Positions 48,929 through 60,599 of a stretch of 64,000 nt of DNA are shown here, in pieces. The notes beneath the pieces were generated by a model. It was not told where the DNA came from, ran no database searches, and saw only the letters and a program-made list of their open reading frames with translations. How positions within the stretch are numbered: position 1 is the stretch's first letter; every line of letters starts with the position of its first letter. Position numbers and translations under genes: made by a program. The stretch is taken from contig NC_045141.1 of NCBI RefSeq assembly GCF_008831285.2, positions 4,481,224 to 4,545,223 of the forward strand, read 5' to 3'. This DNA is from Nymphaea colorata (taxonomy: Eukaryota > Streptophyta > Magnoliopsida > Nymphaeales > Nymphaeaceae).

Positions 48929-49835
48929 AACAAGCTGCTTATAGCCATGACTACCGTTACGTATCTCCAAAATTCAAAACTAACAAAACGAATTTCTTTA
49001 GCATTTGCATGGATCAAGCATCTATTCAGTGAAAATTTAACAGTTCAACCAAGTTGTTGGTTATGCATAGTACCTCATTTAGAAATGGTTTCCCAGTTAT
49101 GCTGCAACTTTTGAACTCATGAAAGGACTACGGGGTTAAGTTGAGGCAAATAATGCATCCTGTTGCTGCATGATCAGGACCAAGACACAAACATTCAGCG
49201 GTTGACGGCAGAATCACCACCAAATTTCTCAAAACCGAAGGCAAAGAAATGCTCTCTGTCATTTGATTGTGTTTCATGAACAGGAACAGCTTGCTGGAGA
49301 AAGATCAGCAGAGTTGCAATTAATGCTGATATTCACAGTGATGTTTGCCGAGAATTGACTCAACCCTTCAAAAGCACACGAAAGGAAACAAACCAAAAAC
49401 ACAGATACATGTTATCAGTTAAACTTCACAAAAAGAGATTAATTTCTACGTAAGACTGAAGGAGCCAAAAAGTACAGTATTTGACAATCATTTCTTTGGC
49501 GACTTATAGCATAACCAGTACCCAAATATTTAATTCACAAGAAAAATAAGATTAACATTACTTGCATATCATATGTATATGATAGAATGTGTGTGTCAAG
49601 AGGTGGAGCCAGAAATTTTTTCATTGCAAGGACCAAACTGTAGTTTCAAAATTTTAACAGAGACCGGAATGAAGATTTTTTTATTTTTTTATATACGTTA
49701 AACTAATATTTATGAAATTTACATGTCAATGTTTCAATTTTTTAAATTTGAGGGTGGGGGGCCAAGGTCCTGCGGTGCCCCTGCCTCCGTCCCTGGTGTG
49801 TGTTGTACCTGTGGGTCTGTCTAAAGTACTACTAG
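46810..49835. repeat. 5' flank of RLK3, shared with RLK2's
   Basis: Colinear with 32,701-35,930 apart from indels. Unit-specific additions are 46,890-47,080 and about 48,310-48,750, including a direct repeat (CACGTTTCATTTCATTGAAAAA at 48,345 and CACGTTTGATTTCTTTGAAAAA at 48,463). A TA tract lies at 48,866-48,925. No gene supported. Confidence 0.7.
48856..48926. repeat. (AT)n microsatellite
   Basis: About 70 bases of TA. The matching place in unit 2 (35,143-35,165) has only ~11 units, so the tract has expanded or contracted since duplication. Confidence 0.95.
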
Positions 49836-49839
49836 CAAT

Positions 49840-50920
49840 TTTGGCTTGACATATAATATCTTGTTAGATACTGTGGAATTTTAATAGTCAGTGGTGTCAT
49901 ATCTCAAAGCATTAACATAGCTTAATGAATTACCCAATAATATAAAGGCAAAAGCCAAAAAACCAACAATAAAAAATCATAGCAACAAATGAACATGAAC
50001 TTAATGAGCCTTCTTTTGGCAATGTTTGGTAACATATTTTATTGATGTTTTAATCAATTAAATGTATTTCAATTTTATCAAAGTGCTTCCCAAATGTTGT
50101 TTGTCACATTCAGGCCTGTACATGAGTATGAAAATTCAATCACGCAATTAGTATGCTTCACATATATTTCGGATGCTCATCCCTTGCTTCAAGCGAGTAA
50201 TCAAACCTGAGTTGATCTGCCCATCACATACACATTCTAGTATTTGGATCCCTATGTTACTAGAATGACAAAAATCCAGCATCCATAAGTTAAAGCACAC
50301 AAATGAGCAATTATTTCACATAAAACTGTAAAAATATCACAATCATATATACCTGTGGAAGCTAAGCAGATGCAAGCCAACAACATCTAGCTCCATGATC
50401 AAAGATGCATGCGTGCAACTCTAGGAACAAAGCCGGAACAGTTTATTATTATTCAAGACATATCCTGTTTGAATCTGACCCAATAAAGTTATAAGACTAG
50501 ATTGTAATCTTATTTGATTAGCTGACCTGGGTCATTGGTCCTTAGTTAAGAGAAATTAGTGGTTCTGGCCCTCTGGGTTTAGACCCAGGTTTTCAATCTC
50601 ATGACGGTCAACAACTTAATTAATTAACATTCGGACTGAGTTTCTAGGCCTTACCTGACACGATTGTTGACTCGCTTGGAGCCTTTTTCACCGCAGCCTT
50701 TTGTTTTTACGGTTGACTGAGTTATTTTTTATGGACGTAAATAGGTCAGATTCGAGTCAGATATTAATTGGAACAAATCTGATCTATTCACAACCTTAAT
50801 GGAGGAGACCACAAGAGTGTTCATACCTAATCAAGTTCACTAACAACCCTACTGACCGTTATTGAAGTCTGATCACCCAAGTCGAGTTGGTCAGGTCATT
50901 AGGCACCACATGCATTTCAA
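49840..50920. other. Intergenic, no gene recognised
   Basis: AT-rich sequence with no supportable coding frame or repeat. Confidence 0.5.
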
Positions 50921-50925
50921 TGCAT

Positions 50926-50996
50926 GTATATATATATATATAATATATATATATATAATCTCAAAAGCGACCATGTCCCTTCCAACCTCCCTTGGC

Positions 50997-51051
<55 letters not shown>

Positions 51052-51082
51052 GTATGTATGTATGTATGTATATATATATATA
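50926..51082. repeat. Compound microsatellite (TA, TG, TATG)
   Basis: Tracts of TA (50,926-50,957), TG (50,996-51,018), TA (51,018-51,048), TATG/GTAT (51,049-51,070) and TA again. Confidence 0.95.
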
Positions 51083-51204
51083 CATATACACATTTTTTGA
51101 AGGTGACTAATAGCACTTAAGTTTGGGGGTTTTTGCCTGGTTATATGACATCTGTATTGGACAAGCTCTGAGTTTAAAATGATGGAAAATACATTTTATA
51201 TATA

Positions 51205-51546
51205 TACGCGTGCACACACAGACATCGAGAGAGTGGGTTTCTCTAAAAGCTGACCAGCCGCAGCTCCCATCCGAACCCATGGACCAAGATCGTGGCCATC
51301 AGCTGCATCATCCTATACCCATGCTCATGCCAGGGCAAATTCTTTGGCCTGCTCTGAATGATATAACTTCAAATCAGTCCCCTTTACATCTATGTGCTCA
51401 TACTTGGATCCAGACATGAACCTCTCCGGCTGGAACTCCAGTGGATTGGTCCATATGCTCGGGTCCCGGCTGGTAGCCCAGACGTTGACCAAGAGACGCA
51501 CACCATTGGGGATGTGGTAGCCAGTAACCTGGCAGCGAAAAGGCAA
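51205..51546 (-). pseudogene. Cytochrome P450 C-terminal fragment
   Basis: P450s are heme monooxygenases of the endoplasmic reticulum. Visible on the minus strand: VTGYHIPNGVRLLVNVWA, RDPSIWTNPLEFQPERFM (the PERF motif) and IDVKGTDLKL. A one-base deletion near 51,362-51,366 then shifts the frame; in the shifted frame the heme-binding motif FRAGQRICPG, with its Cys ligand, and the following MSMGYRMMQLMATILVHGF are intact. Sequence style resembles plant A-type P450s (CYP75/CYP82-like). Everything upstream of VTGYHIP (helices A-K, oxygen-binding motif) is missing, and no exon is attached on either side. A fragment of a gene carried or left here. Confidence 0.85.
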
Positions 51547-51609
51547 TTAATTTGCCTATTTCTTGCTTATCTAGAGTACCCATCTCATTCATGAGGACCA
51601 TTTCATTCA

Positions 51610-52980
51610 TTTTGAGAGAAAAACAAGAAGAAAAAGGTCTGAACTAATACTAGTTTACGAAAATACACAGCATCTATAATAATTTTCACCATTTAAATTG
51701 GCTTTGTATGCCACTCTAGGGTTTCCATGGAGAAAAATTAACTCATTTTGAAAAGTTAAAAACTGTAATCATGTTCCAAAAACCACCCGCAAAATCATCA
51801 GTCTTCAAAATGAACGGAACCAAAGGATTTGAACCAAATGCACTATCTTGCAAACTCTCACATTTCAAAAATAAAACTGTATTTTTCGGAAGTACTCAAA
51901 AAACTAAAATAAATTTTAGAATACAAACAACAGACGATGACCATGATGGGACCCATCATTGTTTGGCTATGATTATCATTGATGCATTTCCACTAACTTG
52001 AACATCATCTATATTGCCTATGTTAAAGCATTTCTGTTTCTTTGAACTTGACTCCATTGACATTACATTACATTGTTTGATGATTTTATTTGCTCTTTTG
52101 CATATAAGACTAATTAAGGAGGATCAATCATGTTCACCTAGATCTAGGATCAAATATAACCCTCTTCAATTTAATGTTTGATTGAAAACAGTGTTTGTTC
52201 TTTTACCTTATTTTAATTACTGTCTTAGGAACATTGCATTAGAGACAACCAATCTTGCATGTTTGCTCATATTTTAAAACTTCATATATTTATTTGTCTT
52301 GGTCATCATGTTACTGAGCTTGGTCTTAGGTAGTAGCACAAGACTAAGTCTTATAATTAGACCACACCTTTGGCGGAAAAACCCTCTCTTTAGTACTATG
52401 AGTGGTAATTTGTGGTATATTGTTGGATGAACAAAGAAGAGTAGAAAAACTTTACCGTTAGTTGAGGAAGAATCTATGCTATTACTAAGTCATTTAGATA
52501 TAGTATATAGACATAAATTGATATTGCATTATCATGATGCAAAGTTATCTCAATATACCTCTTTTTCTTAAAGTGTTGGATGTGCACAAAGCCTTATTTG
52601 GTGATTTATGACCTCATTATATGTCTTTATCTCATATTGTCCTTATTAACTTTGTCAATCTTTCCCACTAATTTGATCTCTATCCTTTAGAGTCTATACT
52701 CAAGATGTATTATTTTTAACATGGTGTTACCTTCCTTTGTGATCACATCCTTTTCGGAAAAGAACTCGAACGTCTACTTATGTTTTTCTTAAGTTTGGAC
52801 CCTTGGCTCCCAAATGGTATCGGCACATCTCACCTTCTCTCGGATGTTTCCTTCTTATTTTGATGAATGTGAGCTAGAGATAGTGGCAGCCAGAGGAATG
52901 CAATCAGTGGATGGGAATTTAGTTTTTGTTGTTGCCGAGTGATGGAACCCAAGGACCTCTCTTTTTGGTTTCCTTAAGGA
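51610..52980. other. Intergenic, no gene recognised
   Basis: AT-rich. It may include the 5' part of the gypsy-like remnant that follows, but I found no LTR end, primer-binding site or coding segment. Confidence 0.45.
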
Positions 52981-53002
52981 GAAATGACAGTATTATTGAA
53001 TA

Positions 53003-53930
53003 AATTCAATGAAATACTTGACCTCCTTACCCCGACTTGTAATCCAAATGACCTATTGGAGAAACAATTTCTTATGAACCCAACTAAAATTAATGTAAAT
53101 GACCTTATAGCTCACTTTACGGGACGAAAAACTTGTCCCCTAGTAGAAAACAATGAAAACTGAAAGCATCAACCTAAAAACCTTACATGAACAATTTGGA
53201 GCCTATGTTGAGCATTCCACCTTATCTTGGAAATCCATAAGAAGAATCAACCACTGCATGATGCTTTGCACAGTAGGATGACTGACCCTCTTAACCAATC
53301 GAACTAACCTCCTAGATGTTTGTATCACCCAACTTTTTTGGATACCGAAGCATAATAGGCTCGACACTTGTCAGCGGCAATCACAACCTTAGCTTTCCTT
53401 TACCAAGGATGCACCCGCTTCACCATTGGAGACACAAACTACGTGGAAGGATGTACATATGCTTTAAAATCATGGTTTCTCAAGCATGTGGAATCCCGAG
53501 CCCTTCTATTCAGAAACACTGATGGAACATTAACAGTCTTAGAACAATACCATCGTTTGATCGAGCAGCTAGACGAAGAAGAGAACCTTTTGGATTATTA
53601 TAATCGTCAACAAAGTCAACGTAGATACACTCACCATTACCATGGTCGTTCTACACTCTTGGATGCCTATTTCATAGTTGATCATCATGCTAATAGAAAC
53701 ATACGACAATTCTCTCAGAGATAGAAGATGGTTTCCATGCATTCCCCGATTAGAGCTATTCTCGAATTCAATCTCAACTCTCCTCAATGGGTATCACTGT
53801 TCACAGTAGCTCGACAAAAATGAAAGATACAGATATCTTATACTTGGTTCACATGCCCAGTAGAAAAGAAGGAATACGGCGAGTGGTGGGATGCCAACCA
53901 ACCACCATCCATCCTTCCTTGAAAGTTTCT
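53003..53930 (+). pseudogene. Retroelement-associated ORF remnant upstream of gag, possibly plant-mobile-domain-like
   Basis: A short frame at about 53,003-53,160 (LNKFNEILDLLTP) is followed by a frame at 53,368-53,724 with AITTLAFLYQGCTRF, YVEGCTYALKSWFLKHVES and LEQYHRLIEQLDEEE, then a stop, then further open bits (FTVARQK; EYGEWWDAN). The pattern LAFLYxxLxxA followed by a Trp-rich helix and EWW recalls plant mobile domain (PMD) proteins that some gypsy elements carry before gag. The resemblance is weak. At least three stops or frame changes; not functional. Confidence 0.4.
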
Positions 53931-54689
53931 GTTGTCAACTTTGTACTTTTTATTTATAGTGTCTTCAATCATTGTCATCTACAATCAGTTAATGATTTTT
54001 CTACTTGTAATTTTAAACTCTTAATGCAATATCAACCTTCATTTTGTTATCATTTCCCTTCAATAACTTTTCAATTTCCCATCTTATAAGGTGAATATTT
54101 GATGCCAACATAATGGTTGAAACAAAAGCACAAGCTAAGCAGGCCCCTTAGAACAAAGCTTCATCTTCCGTCCTATACCAGAGACACTTGACTTCTCATA
54201 ATTGAACCAGAAGGCTACCATATATTCTAGTTGTTTATGGAGCACTTCATTAGGGAGCAAGAAGGACAAAAGACTCTCATGCTAACTCCAAAACCAGCAA
54301 TTGAAAAAAGAAACCAGAAAGACAACAAGCCTTCTCCTTCAGATCCGAATAAAGACCATTTAATTCAGACTCGACAACTAGTAAGGATGAAAAGCTTGAA
54401 TTGCTTCTACCAAAGAAGAAGATGATGATGAAAAAAAGCAAGAAAGAAATGGAAATCATAGGGGATAGCAGCTCACCAGCCCTATCTCAGGTGAAAGTTC
54501 GGAAGATAAACAAAAAAGAAAAGAAAGCCTGAGAAAGACAAAAGGTCAAAGAGTATATCCAAGTAGCAGCTAGAATAGCAAGAGTTCTTAAGAGAAAGTA
54601 AAAGAAGTCAATGGCAAAAAGAAAAAAGTAAGATCAAAGTCAGGCAAATAAAGTGATGACGAAGTCCAATTAAGCACAAGTTTTATGAC

Positions 54690-55874
54690 ATGGAGAAAAA
54701 AATGAACAACCTTGAACTTAAGGGGAAGGAAAAACATTTATACTCATGCGAAGATTATTACCTACGCATTGAAGGAGATAAAGACATAAAGAGTTTTCTT
54801 AAGGAGTTTGTCAAGTATGATGGAACCACTTCTCCGCATGTTCACCTCTCAACATTCATCAATGATTGTTACAAGATCCGAAAAAATAACAAAGCATTGT
54901 TTCGGTACTTCTCAAGGAGTCTCAAAGGCACTGTTGTGCAATTGTACAAAGAAAACATTAACCTAGTTCAACTAAAGAAATTTGATAAATTGTTAACATG
55001 TTCATCGAGAGATTTGAGCAAAATATCTCAATGGCTCTGACTCTCAATATCGTTTGTAGTCTCCATCAAAAGCAAAGAAAAAAGGCTTGAGAATTCATTC
55101 AAAAATGGAGAATTCAATGGAACAAGATGAGGAAGCCTATCTCTGAAACACATGCTCTATCACTTGTTAGGAAAAATCTTGCCCATTCTTTAAAGAGTCT
55201 CATCTGCAATGCTCCAATCAAGACCTTTGTCGATTTGATCAAACACGCATATTCAATAAATGAAGGAATTGAATTAGGCAATTTTGATGAAATTATTGCA
55301 TCCAAATACAAAGAAGAGGGTAAGAAAAGAAGTAAAACCCAGTTACCCACTCACTTCATAGCAAATTCTGATACTCTAAAGCACAATTGCAACATATTAT
55401 AAGCATGACAAAGAGACAACCAAAAGAAAAGCACACAGCTGCCCAAGGGAAACGAAAAATGAATAAACAAACACTCAGGCTAGAGTTATGACCAGAAGTT
55501 AATTCCCATCAGCCAACCTCACGAGAAGATCATAGAATACCTCATTGCCAAAAAAGTGTTATGTTGCCAAAAATTTCAGAACCTCCAAAAATGATGGGAA
55601 TGATAAAGAAAAATTATGTAAGCTTCATCGTGCCCCTCGTCATGACACTAAGGATTGTTTTTTCCTCAAGAATATCATCCAAGATTTCATCAACAAAGAT
55701 CTCAAAGTTGATGATGATAGAATTCCTGAGGTATTGAGGAATCCATTCCTTGATTATGAAAAGGCAGCTGTCGCCACAATTGCAGTGGCCACTGTGCTCC
55801 CATATCATCCGCAGGAGTACATCCGACCTTGTGATGGAAACAAGTCACAACAAGCAACCTTTAGACTTCATTAG
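54690..55874 (+). pseudogene. gag: Ty3/gypsy gag remnant
   Basis: Three successive open pieces read as one decayed Gag. 54,690-55,040 has FVKYDGTTSPHVHLSTF and LFRYFSRSLKGTVVQLY, the standard retrotransposon-gag domain. 55,127-55,402 continues it (THALSLVRKNLAHSLKSL; TFVDLIKHAYSINEGIE). 55,545-55,874 has the KLCKLHRAPRHDTKDCFFLK segment, where plant gypsy elements have a Cys/His cluster before the protease, followed by DFINKDLKV. Frame breaks fall near 55,045 and 55,405-55,540. Upstream, 54,250-54,680 is Lys/Glu-rich and may be the N-terminal part. Confidence 0.75.
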
Positions 55875-56094
55875 TATGATGAACAACAAGATAGAATGTT
55901 CATCCAAAAACTTTACCATAATTTCAAAAACTTTTTTCTTACGAGTTGGTGTGATGAGTTGTCAGATGACTCCCCAAACAAGGATCTATGTTATTCAGAT
56001 GATATCATCATTTTCGAAGAAAGTCTTTTTGAGGGAGACTGGATTGAAGCCTCCAAAAACCAGTCAATCATTTATACAGAAAAAGATCTTTTAA

Positions 56095-56484
56095 AATGAG
56101 GATAATACAATAAAGAGGCTCTCTATATTGCCATCCAAGTTAATGATATGACTGTGCCACATGGATTGATCATCGGAGGAAGTGACTTAAATATTTATCT
56201 TTTCTCACAGCCAAGGCTTTCGGCTTCCGTGAAGACAAATATCACCCTGATCAAACCAACATCTATGGATATGATGGTTGAAGAATGAATAGCAAAGGAA
56301 CCCTCATGATGGACGTGATCATTGAATGCACCAGTCATTGTATTTTATTTCATATGGTGAATGTACCCCATCATACAACTTGCTCCTGGGGTGGTGTTGT
56401 ATCCACGAAGTATGAGGTATCTGATACACTCTTCACCAATGACTTAAATAGAATTTTAGCCCATCTGTCATCACCATATGTGTA
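56095..56484 (+). pseudogene. pol: Ty3/gypsy aspartic protease remnant
   Basis: Across three frames, the pattern of a plant gypsy protease can be read: ALYIAIQVNDMTVPHGLIIG, then GSDLNIYLFS where a DxGSSxNI active site is expected, then GFREDKYHPDQTNIYGYDG and the MMDVIIECTSHCILFHMVNVP strand. The catalytic Asp is not visible at its usual place (GGS in the aligned position). Follows the gag remnant by ~220 bp in the right order. No reverse transcriptase follows. Confidence 0.6.
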
Positions 56485-56745
56485 GAGGACCTGATCAAGA
56501 GGTTGATACAGCCAATACTCCCTAGACCAATTGACTCGATGGACATACTCAGCATAAGGACAACGAAAGAAGCACCTTAGAAAAAAGGATGCAGAGCATG
56601 GGGGTAGGTAAATCATCCGAAACTACCTATATTGTCTCAAACAGTCATCTAAACTATCAAGAACATCCCTTATATGCTCATTTCGTGAAAAAACCCATGC
56701 GAATTCAGTTGCTTTGGAAGGTGGCTATCGTCCATTCACTGGCTT

Positions 56746-56901
56746 TTAGAAGATGACTTTGAGGGTCTGCTGGAAGAATCTCAGCTTCTCCTGGAGCACC
56801 TCGAGATCATCTTTGGCATTCAAGATGAGGTTCACCTTTTCTTTGAACAAGCTTGTTAAAGAAATAGGTGTTTGCACAAGGGTGTCAATTACTGTTGTCA
56901 T
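56746..56901 (-). pseudogene. Possible NLR coiled-coil (Rx-N) N-terminal fragment
   Basis: A 51-codon frame opens with ATG at 56,901 and stops at TAA 56,746-56,748. Residues LFKEKVNLILNAKDDLEVLQ followed by EKLRFFQQTLK fit the amphipathic pattern of the Rx N-terminal coiled coil of plant NLR immune receptors (usual start ~MA..V...L..KL..LL, then VKDELEKLQxxLxxIQAxLxDAE). The conserved acidic end (DAE) is replaced by a stop. No NB-ARC domain is found on the minus strand downstream (to the left). Short, so chance resemblance to any coiled coil is possible. Confidence 0.4.
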
Positions 56902-56999
56902 CTCTATTTTTTCTTGGTAAAAGAAAGAGCTAGCAGAGGAAGAGAACTAGAAATCTGAAAATGGAAGGAGAGGAGGACGAAGGAAGGCCAAAGAAATTT

Positions 57000-57640
57000 T
57001 GGTCCGCCACTGCAATTGGAATTAGTGGAGAGTAAATAACCTGCCCACTACTTAAATGTGAGAGTGGTTGCCCATTTGTGCTGTACAGGCTATCAAGGTC
57101 CATGATTGGTGCTAAATAAATCCGAAAAAAGTTTCGACACATGATTTTGTAAAGAAAAAAGGACCCAAAATTTTATTTAGCTCATCCAAGTTTCGTGATC
57201 TGACCATTGACTAGAAGTACAACTTGTTCGTGCCACGAGGGAAGGCCATCGGCCTTGCCAAACTCAAGGGTGGTCATCCCAATTGTGAAGAGTATTTCAT
57301 ATTTAGACTTAGGTTCAGGATGTCTGCGACTCATACTAATCCAGCTCAGCTGTTGTCTTTCAACAAACTCTGTTTGACAGAACTATGAGCTCAGAATGGG
57401 ATGTGAAAGGTCTCTATAACTAAAGCAACAGAGCAGAGCATGATCAAGTGGCACTAGCCACACAAGGTTGGCTCAGACCAATTATGGAGCAGGAGCTAGG
57501 ATTTGTTATAATCTTTTGGCCTATTTCCTTAACTTAATATATGTTTCTCATTAAATTACTCTTCGGATCATATCTATGTGGTTATACTGTTTTGTCTCTT
57601 ACTCAAGTGGTCTGCTTGTCACCAACTTTCCTTTCCTTTT
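57000..57640. other. Intergenic, no gene recognised
   Basis: Mixed sequence with short frames on both strands and no recognised homology. Confidence 0.45.
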
Positions 57641-57956
57641 ATATATATATATATATATATATAGAAAGAGTGTGACAGCAGCAGTGCACTCAGATCTGTT
57701 CATAGAATGGATCAAGAATGCAGGTTCACACGGATCGGATTTTAGAATGGATCCAAGATCCAATTAGTAGGAAGCTCTATTCAAATGAACAGGTAGTTTA
57801 TTTGGAGCGGGTGAAGATGATAATTAATTGAAAACCCTTAATTCATTTTTCTTTCATTTGTACATGTTTCCTTCTTTTAAGTTCAATTTTTGTTGTTGTT
57901 CTTCACTAGATTTGTAGTTTTCCTCAAGGAATAGAGCTTATACTTTAATTACTGCT

Positions 57957-57988
<32 letters not shown>
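57640..57988. repeat. Two microsatellites: (TA)n and (GA)n
   Basis: TA tract at 57,640-57,662 and GA tract at 57,961-57,988; unremarkable sequence between. Confidence 0.9.
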
Positions 57989-58399
57989 GCCTTTTGTTTT
58001 ATCAACAAATCTTTCTGTTTGTTTATGATTCCAAAGTTGAGTCGCTGAAGATTTGATATTTTATGTTTATTTTTGGTTCTGAAATGTCTAAGGTGGCGGC
58101 TTAGTGGTTCAGTTTTTTTATTTTACTTGTTTTATATTCAATGGGAAACCTGATTAACACTACCAAAAAAAAAAACAATAGTTTTACCATGGGAGGAATG
58201 CATCAGTAAAAATTCCAAAGCCGTCAGTATATGTTGTAGCCACAATTTGATGAGCACCAGAATCCAAAGGTTAAACTTTCCGTTGTTTTTAGGGTCTCTA
58301 TACTTCAGTAAGTTAAAAAGATACAGAAGGTTCACTTGACAAGATACAACAAACTATTATAACAATTGATATATACTTACACTTTACCTTTTATACTCT

Positions 58400-58642
58400 T
58401 CACCTTATAAAAGCAATTGACAATGCCTCATCATTGATGGTACAAAATACATCATTTTTGAAGTAGAAAATCAATTTGTCTATGTTCCAATAACCATTCT
58501 TAAGGTTTGAGAAGCAGACAATCTGTCCTTGTACATTGCTGTAAATGCAAAAAAGAACATCGTATCCTGGTGTGTCTCTACCGAGCGGGAAAGTATTAAC
58601 CAATATCAAATTGCAGGTAGACTTAGGAATGTTTTGTTGCAA
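58400..58642 (-). pseudogene. Possible DUF295 (F-box associated) fragment
   Basis: An 80-codon minus-strand frame with TPGYDVLFCIYSNVQGQIVC, NGYWNIDKLIFYFKNDVFC and a final acidic/Ile segment. DUF295 repeats in plant F-box proteins have a similar order: a YxVxxIY strand, a W after a Lys/Asp turn, then FxDVIFYKGxFYA. The match is by pattern only; no F-box or further repeat is adjacent. Confidence 0.3.
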
Positions 58643-58669
58643 GAGCCAAACTATAGTTTCAAAATCTTA

Positions 58670-59280
58670 ATAAGCGCCAAAAATACATATCTCTCTTTCC
58701 TTTAAATCTTTGATTTTATTATTTTAAAGATCTCTTTCTCTCTCTCTTCTATATTTCTCTCTATGAAAGTCTTTCATTTTTTTTCATCATTTCAATATTT
58801 TTCTCTTATCATTTAAGATTTTAATTTTTCATTTGATGCCTTCATTCAGACTATAAAACAAGTAATGACCCAATATTGGATCCATGCTTGATGGTCTACA
58901 ACCTCAATCCCTTTTCAAAAACTTTTCTTTCAAAAATGGTATTTTCCAATTCTAGTTTTTCCCAAAACATTTCATATTTTCAAGCAACTCTTTAAGAATC
59001 TTTTCAAAAGTTTGAAACATCAAACTTTCAATATTTTTCTACACCGCATATAGAAACAAAAAAATGTTTTAAGTTAAAATGAAATGCATCAATGATAAAC
59101 ATAGCCCTTGGGTTGATTACCCCGTAAAGCGCCTAAAGGTGCGGAACGGTCGATCCTCGTACCGACAGGCAAGTCCATTTCTTTTCTATTTCAAAACAAA
59201 ACCTCATTTTTCTGGAGCACTTCAAAACCAGAAAATTTTGGGATGCAACACATGTTCAATTTGATGAAGGGACATTATTA
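58670..59280. repeat. Degenerate flank-like repeat
   Basis: CT-rich segment followed by ATGAAATGCATCAATGATAAACATAGCC and GAAAATTTTGGGATGCAACAC. The same motifs in the same order occur in the RLK 3' flanks (about 12,025 and 41,105-41,265). A distant copy of that flank repeat; no gene. Confidence 0.5.
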
Positions 59281-59439
59281 TATATCCCACGTCATACTCC
59301 CATTAAGTTGCTACATGGTTGAAGAGTAGCTCATACAGTAATGCTTTTCAAGACTGCTCGACCACTCTAGAAAAACAGAGGGAGATGGGTGCTGATGGTA
59401 ACAATTTCTCTTCAGTTTATTTGCCTAATTTACCTCCGG

Positions 59440-60590
59440 TACAAAATGTTCAATATGATCTTGCTGACAATTACAAGCTGTGTCACTTTCTCCAAATTCT
59501 AATGGTGGCAATGAGCGCCAACCATTCCTTTGTTCCTAGTGTTCCCCAAAGGATGCACCCTATGGTTACTAGATCACAGAATGGCATTAGACGACTTAAA
59601 GTCCATGCCACATCACCTCATTCTTTTAATGCCACCATAATGAACTTGGTGACTGATGATGAATGTGAGCCATCTGAACTCTCTCAAGCTGTCTCCAATC
59701 CAAAGTGGAAAAAAGCGAAGAATATGATGCCTTGATCAAACACAATACTTGGGAGCTTGTACTTGCACAAATGTAAAGCAATATCATTGGATGTTGATGA
59801 TGGTTTTTAAAATTAAAAGAATGTAGATGGAACTATTGCGAGATACAAATCTCACTTGGTTGTTAAAGGGTACAACCAACAAGAGAGATTAGACTACTTT
59901 GAGACCTATAATCTGGTGATTAAACCGATGGCAATAAGAATGGTTTATCTATTGCAGTTAGCAAAGGATGAGATATACACCAGCTTGATGTAAATAATGT
60001 TTTTCTTCATGAATAATTACACGAAGATGTCTACATGCAACAACTTCCAGTTTTTTAAGATAGAAGGTACCCATATCACATTTGCAAACTCAAAAACACT
60101 TTATATGGCTTAAAATAAGAAGTTAACAACAGATGATGGCGAGATCAAGTACAGATGCGAAATATAAGGCTGTTGCGGATGGAGTTTTGGAAGAATTATG
60201 GATCCAGCATTTGCTTGAAGAACTCGGAAATCAGTCTGCTAAAATTCCTACACTATGGTGTGATAAGCCTGGAGCAACTTATCTAACTGCAAATCCAAAT
60301 TCCATGCTAGGACAAAGCTTATAGACTATCCTTTTGTAAGACAAAAGGCTGCTGCTAAAAAAATTAAAGCCCTCATGCGCAGCAATCCCACTTGATGAGT
60401 AGCAACCAGATATCTCAGAGATACGATTAACTAAACAGGACCACATAACATTCAGATAAAAATAAGAACATTTGTGAACAAAGCTGGAGGATTTATCGGG
60501 ACAACCAACTTGGGTCTACCTTGATTTAATTTGACTTCGTATTCATTGACACAACCTACTTAAGGAGGGTGCTTCTCGAAAGATGCCCAT
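59440..60590 (+). pseudogene. pol: Second Ty1/copia relic (pol C-terminal part)
   Basis: Order on the plus strand: the integrase-RT linker (HPMVTRSQNGIRRLK, then EPSELSQAVSNPKWKKA; 59,319-59,735), the start of reverse transcriptase in another frame (NVDGTIARYKSHLVVKGYNQ, about 59,820-59,880), then a jump that loses the YVDD half, then RNase H (ARSSTDAKYKAVADGVLEEL and LWCDKPGATYLTANP; 60,136-60,320). A possible polypurine tract (TTAAGGAGGGTG, about 60,558-60,569) follows. Stops and frame changes throughout. Same superfamily as the 18-24 kb element but not the same copy, since the sequences differ throughout. Confidence 0.8.
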
Positions 60591-60599
60591 TTTTCATGT

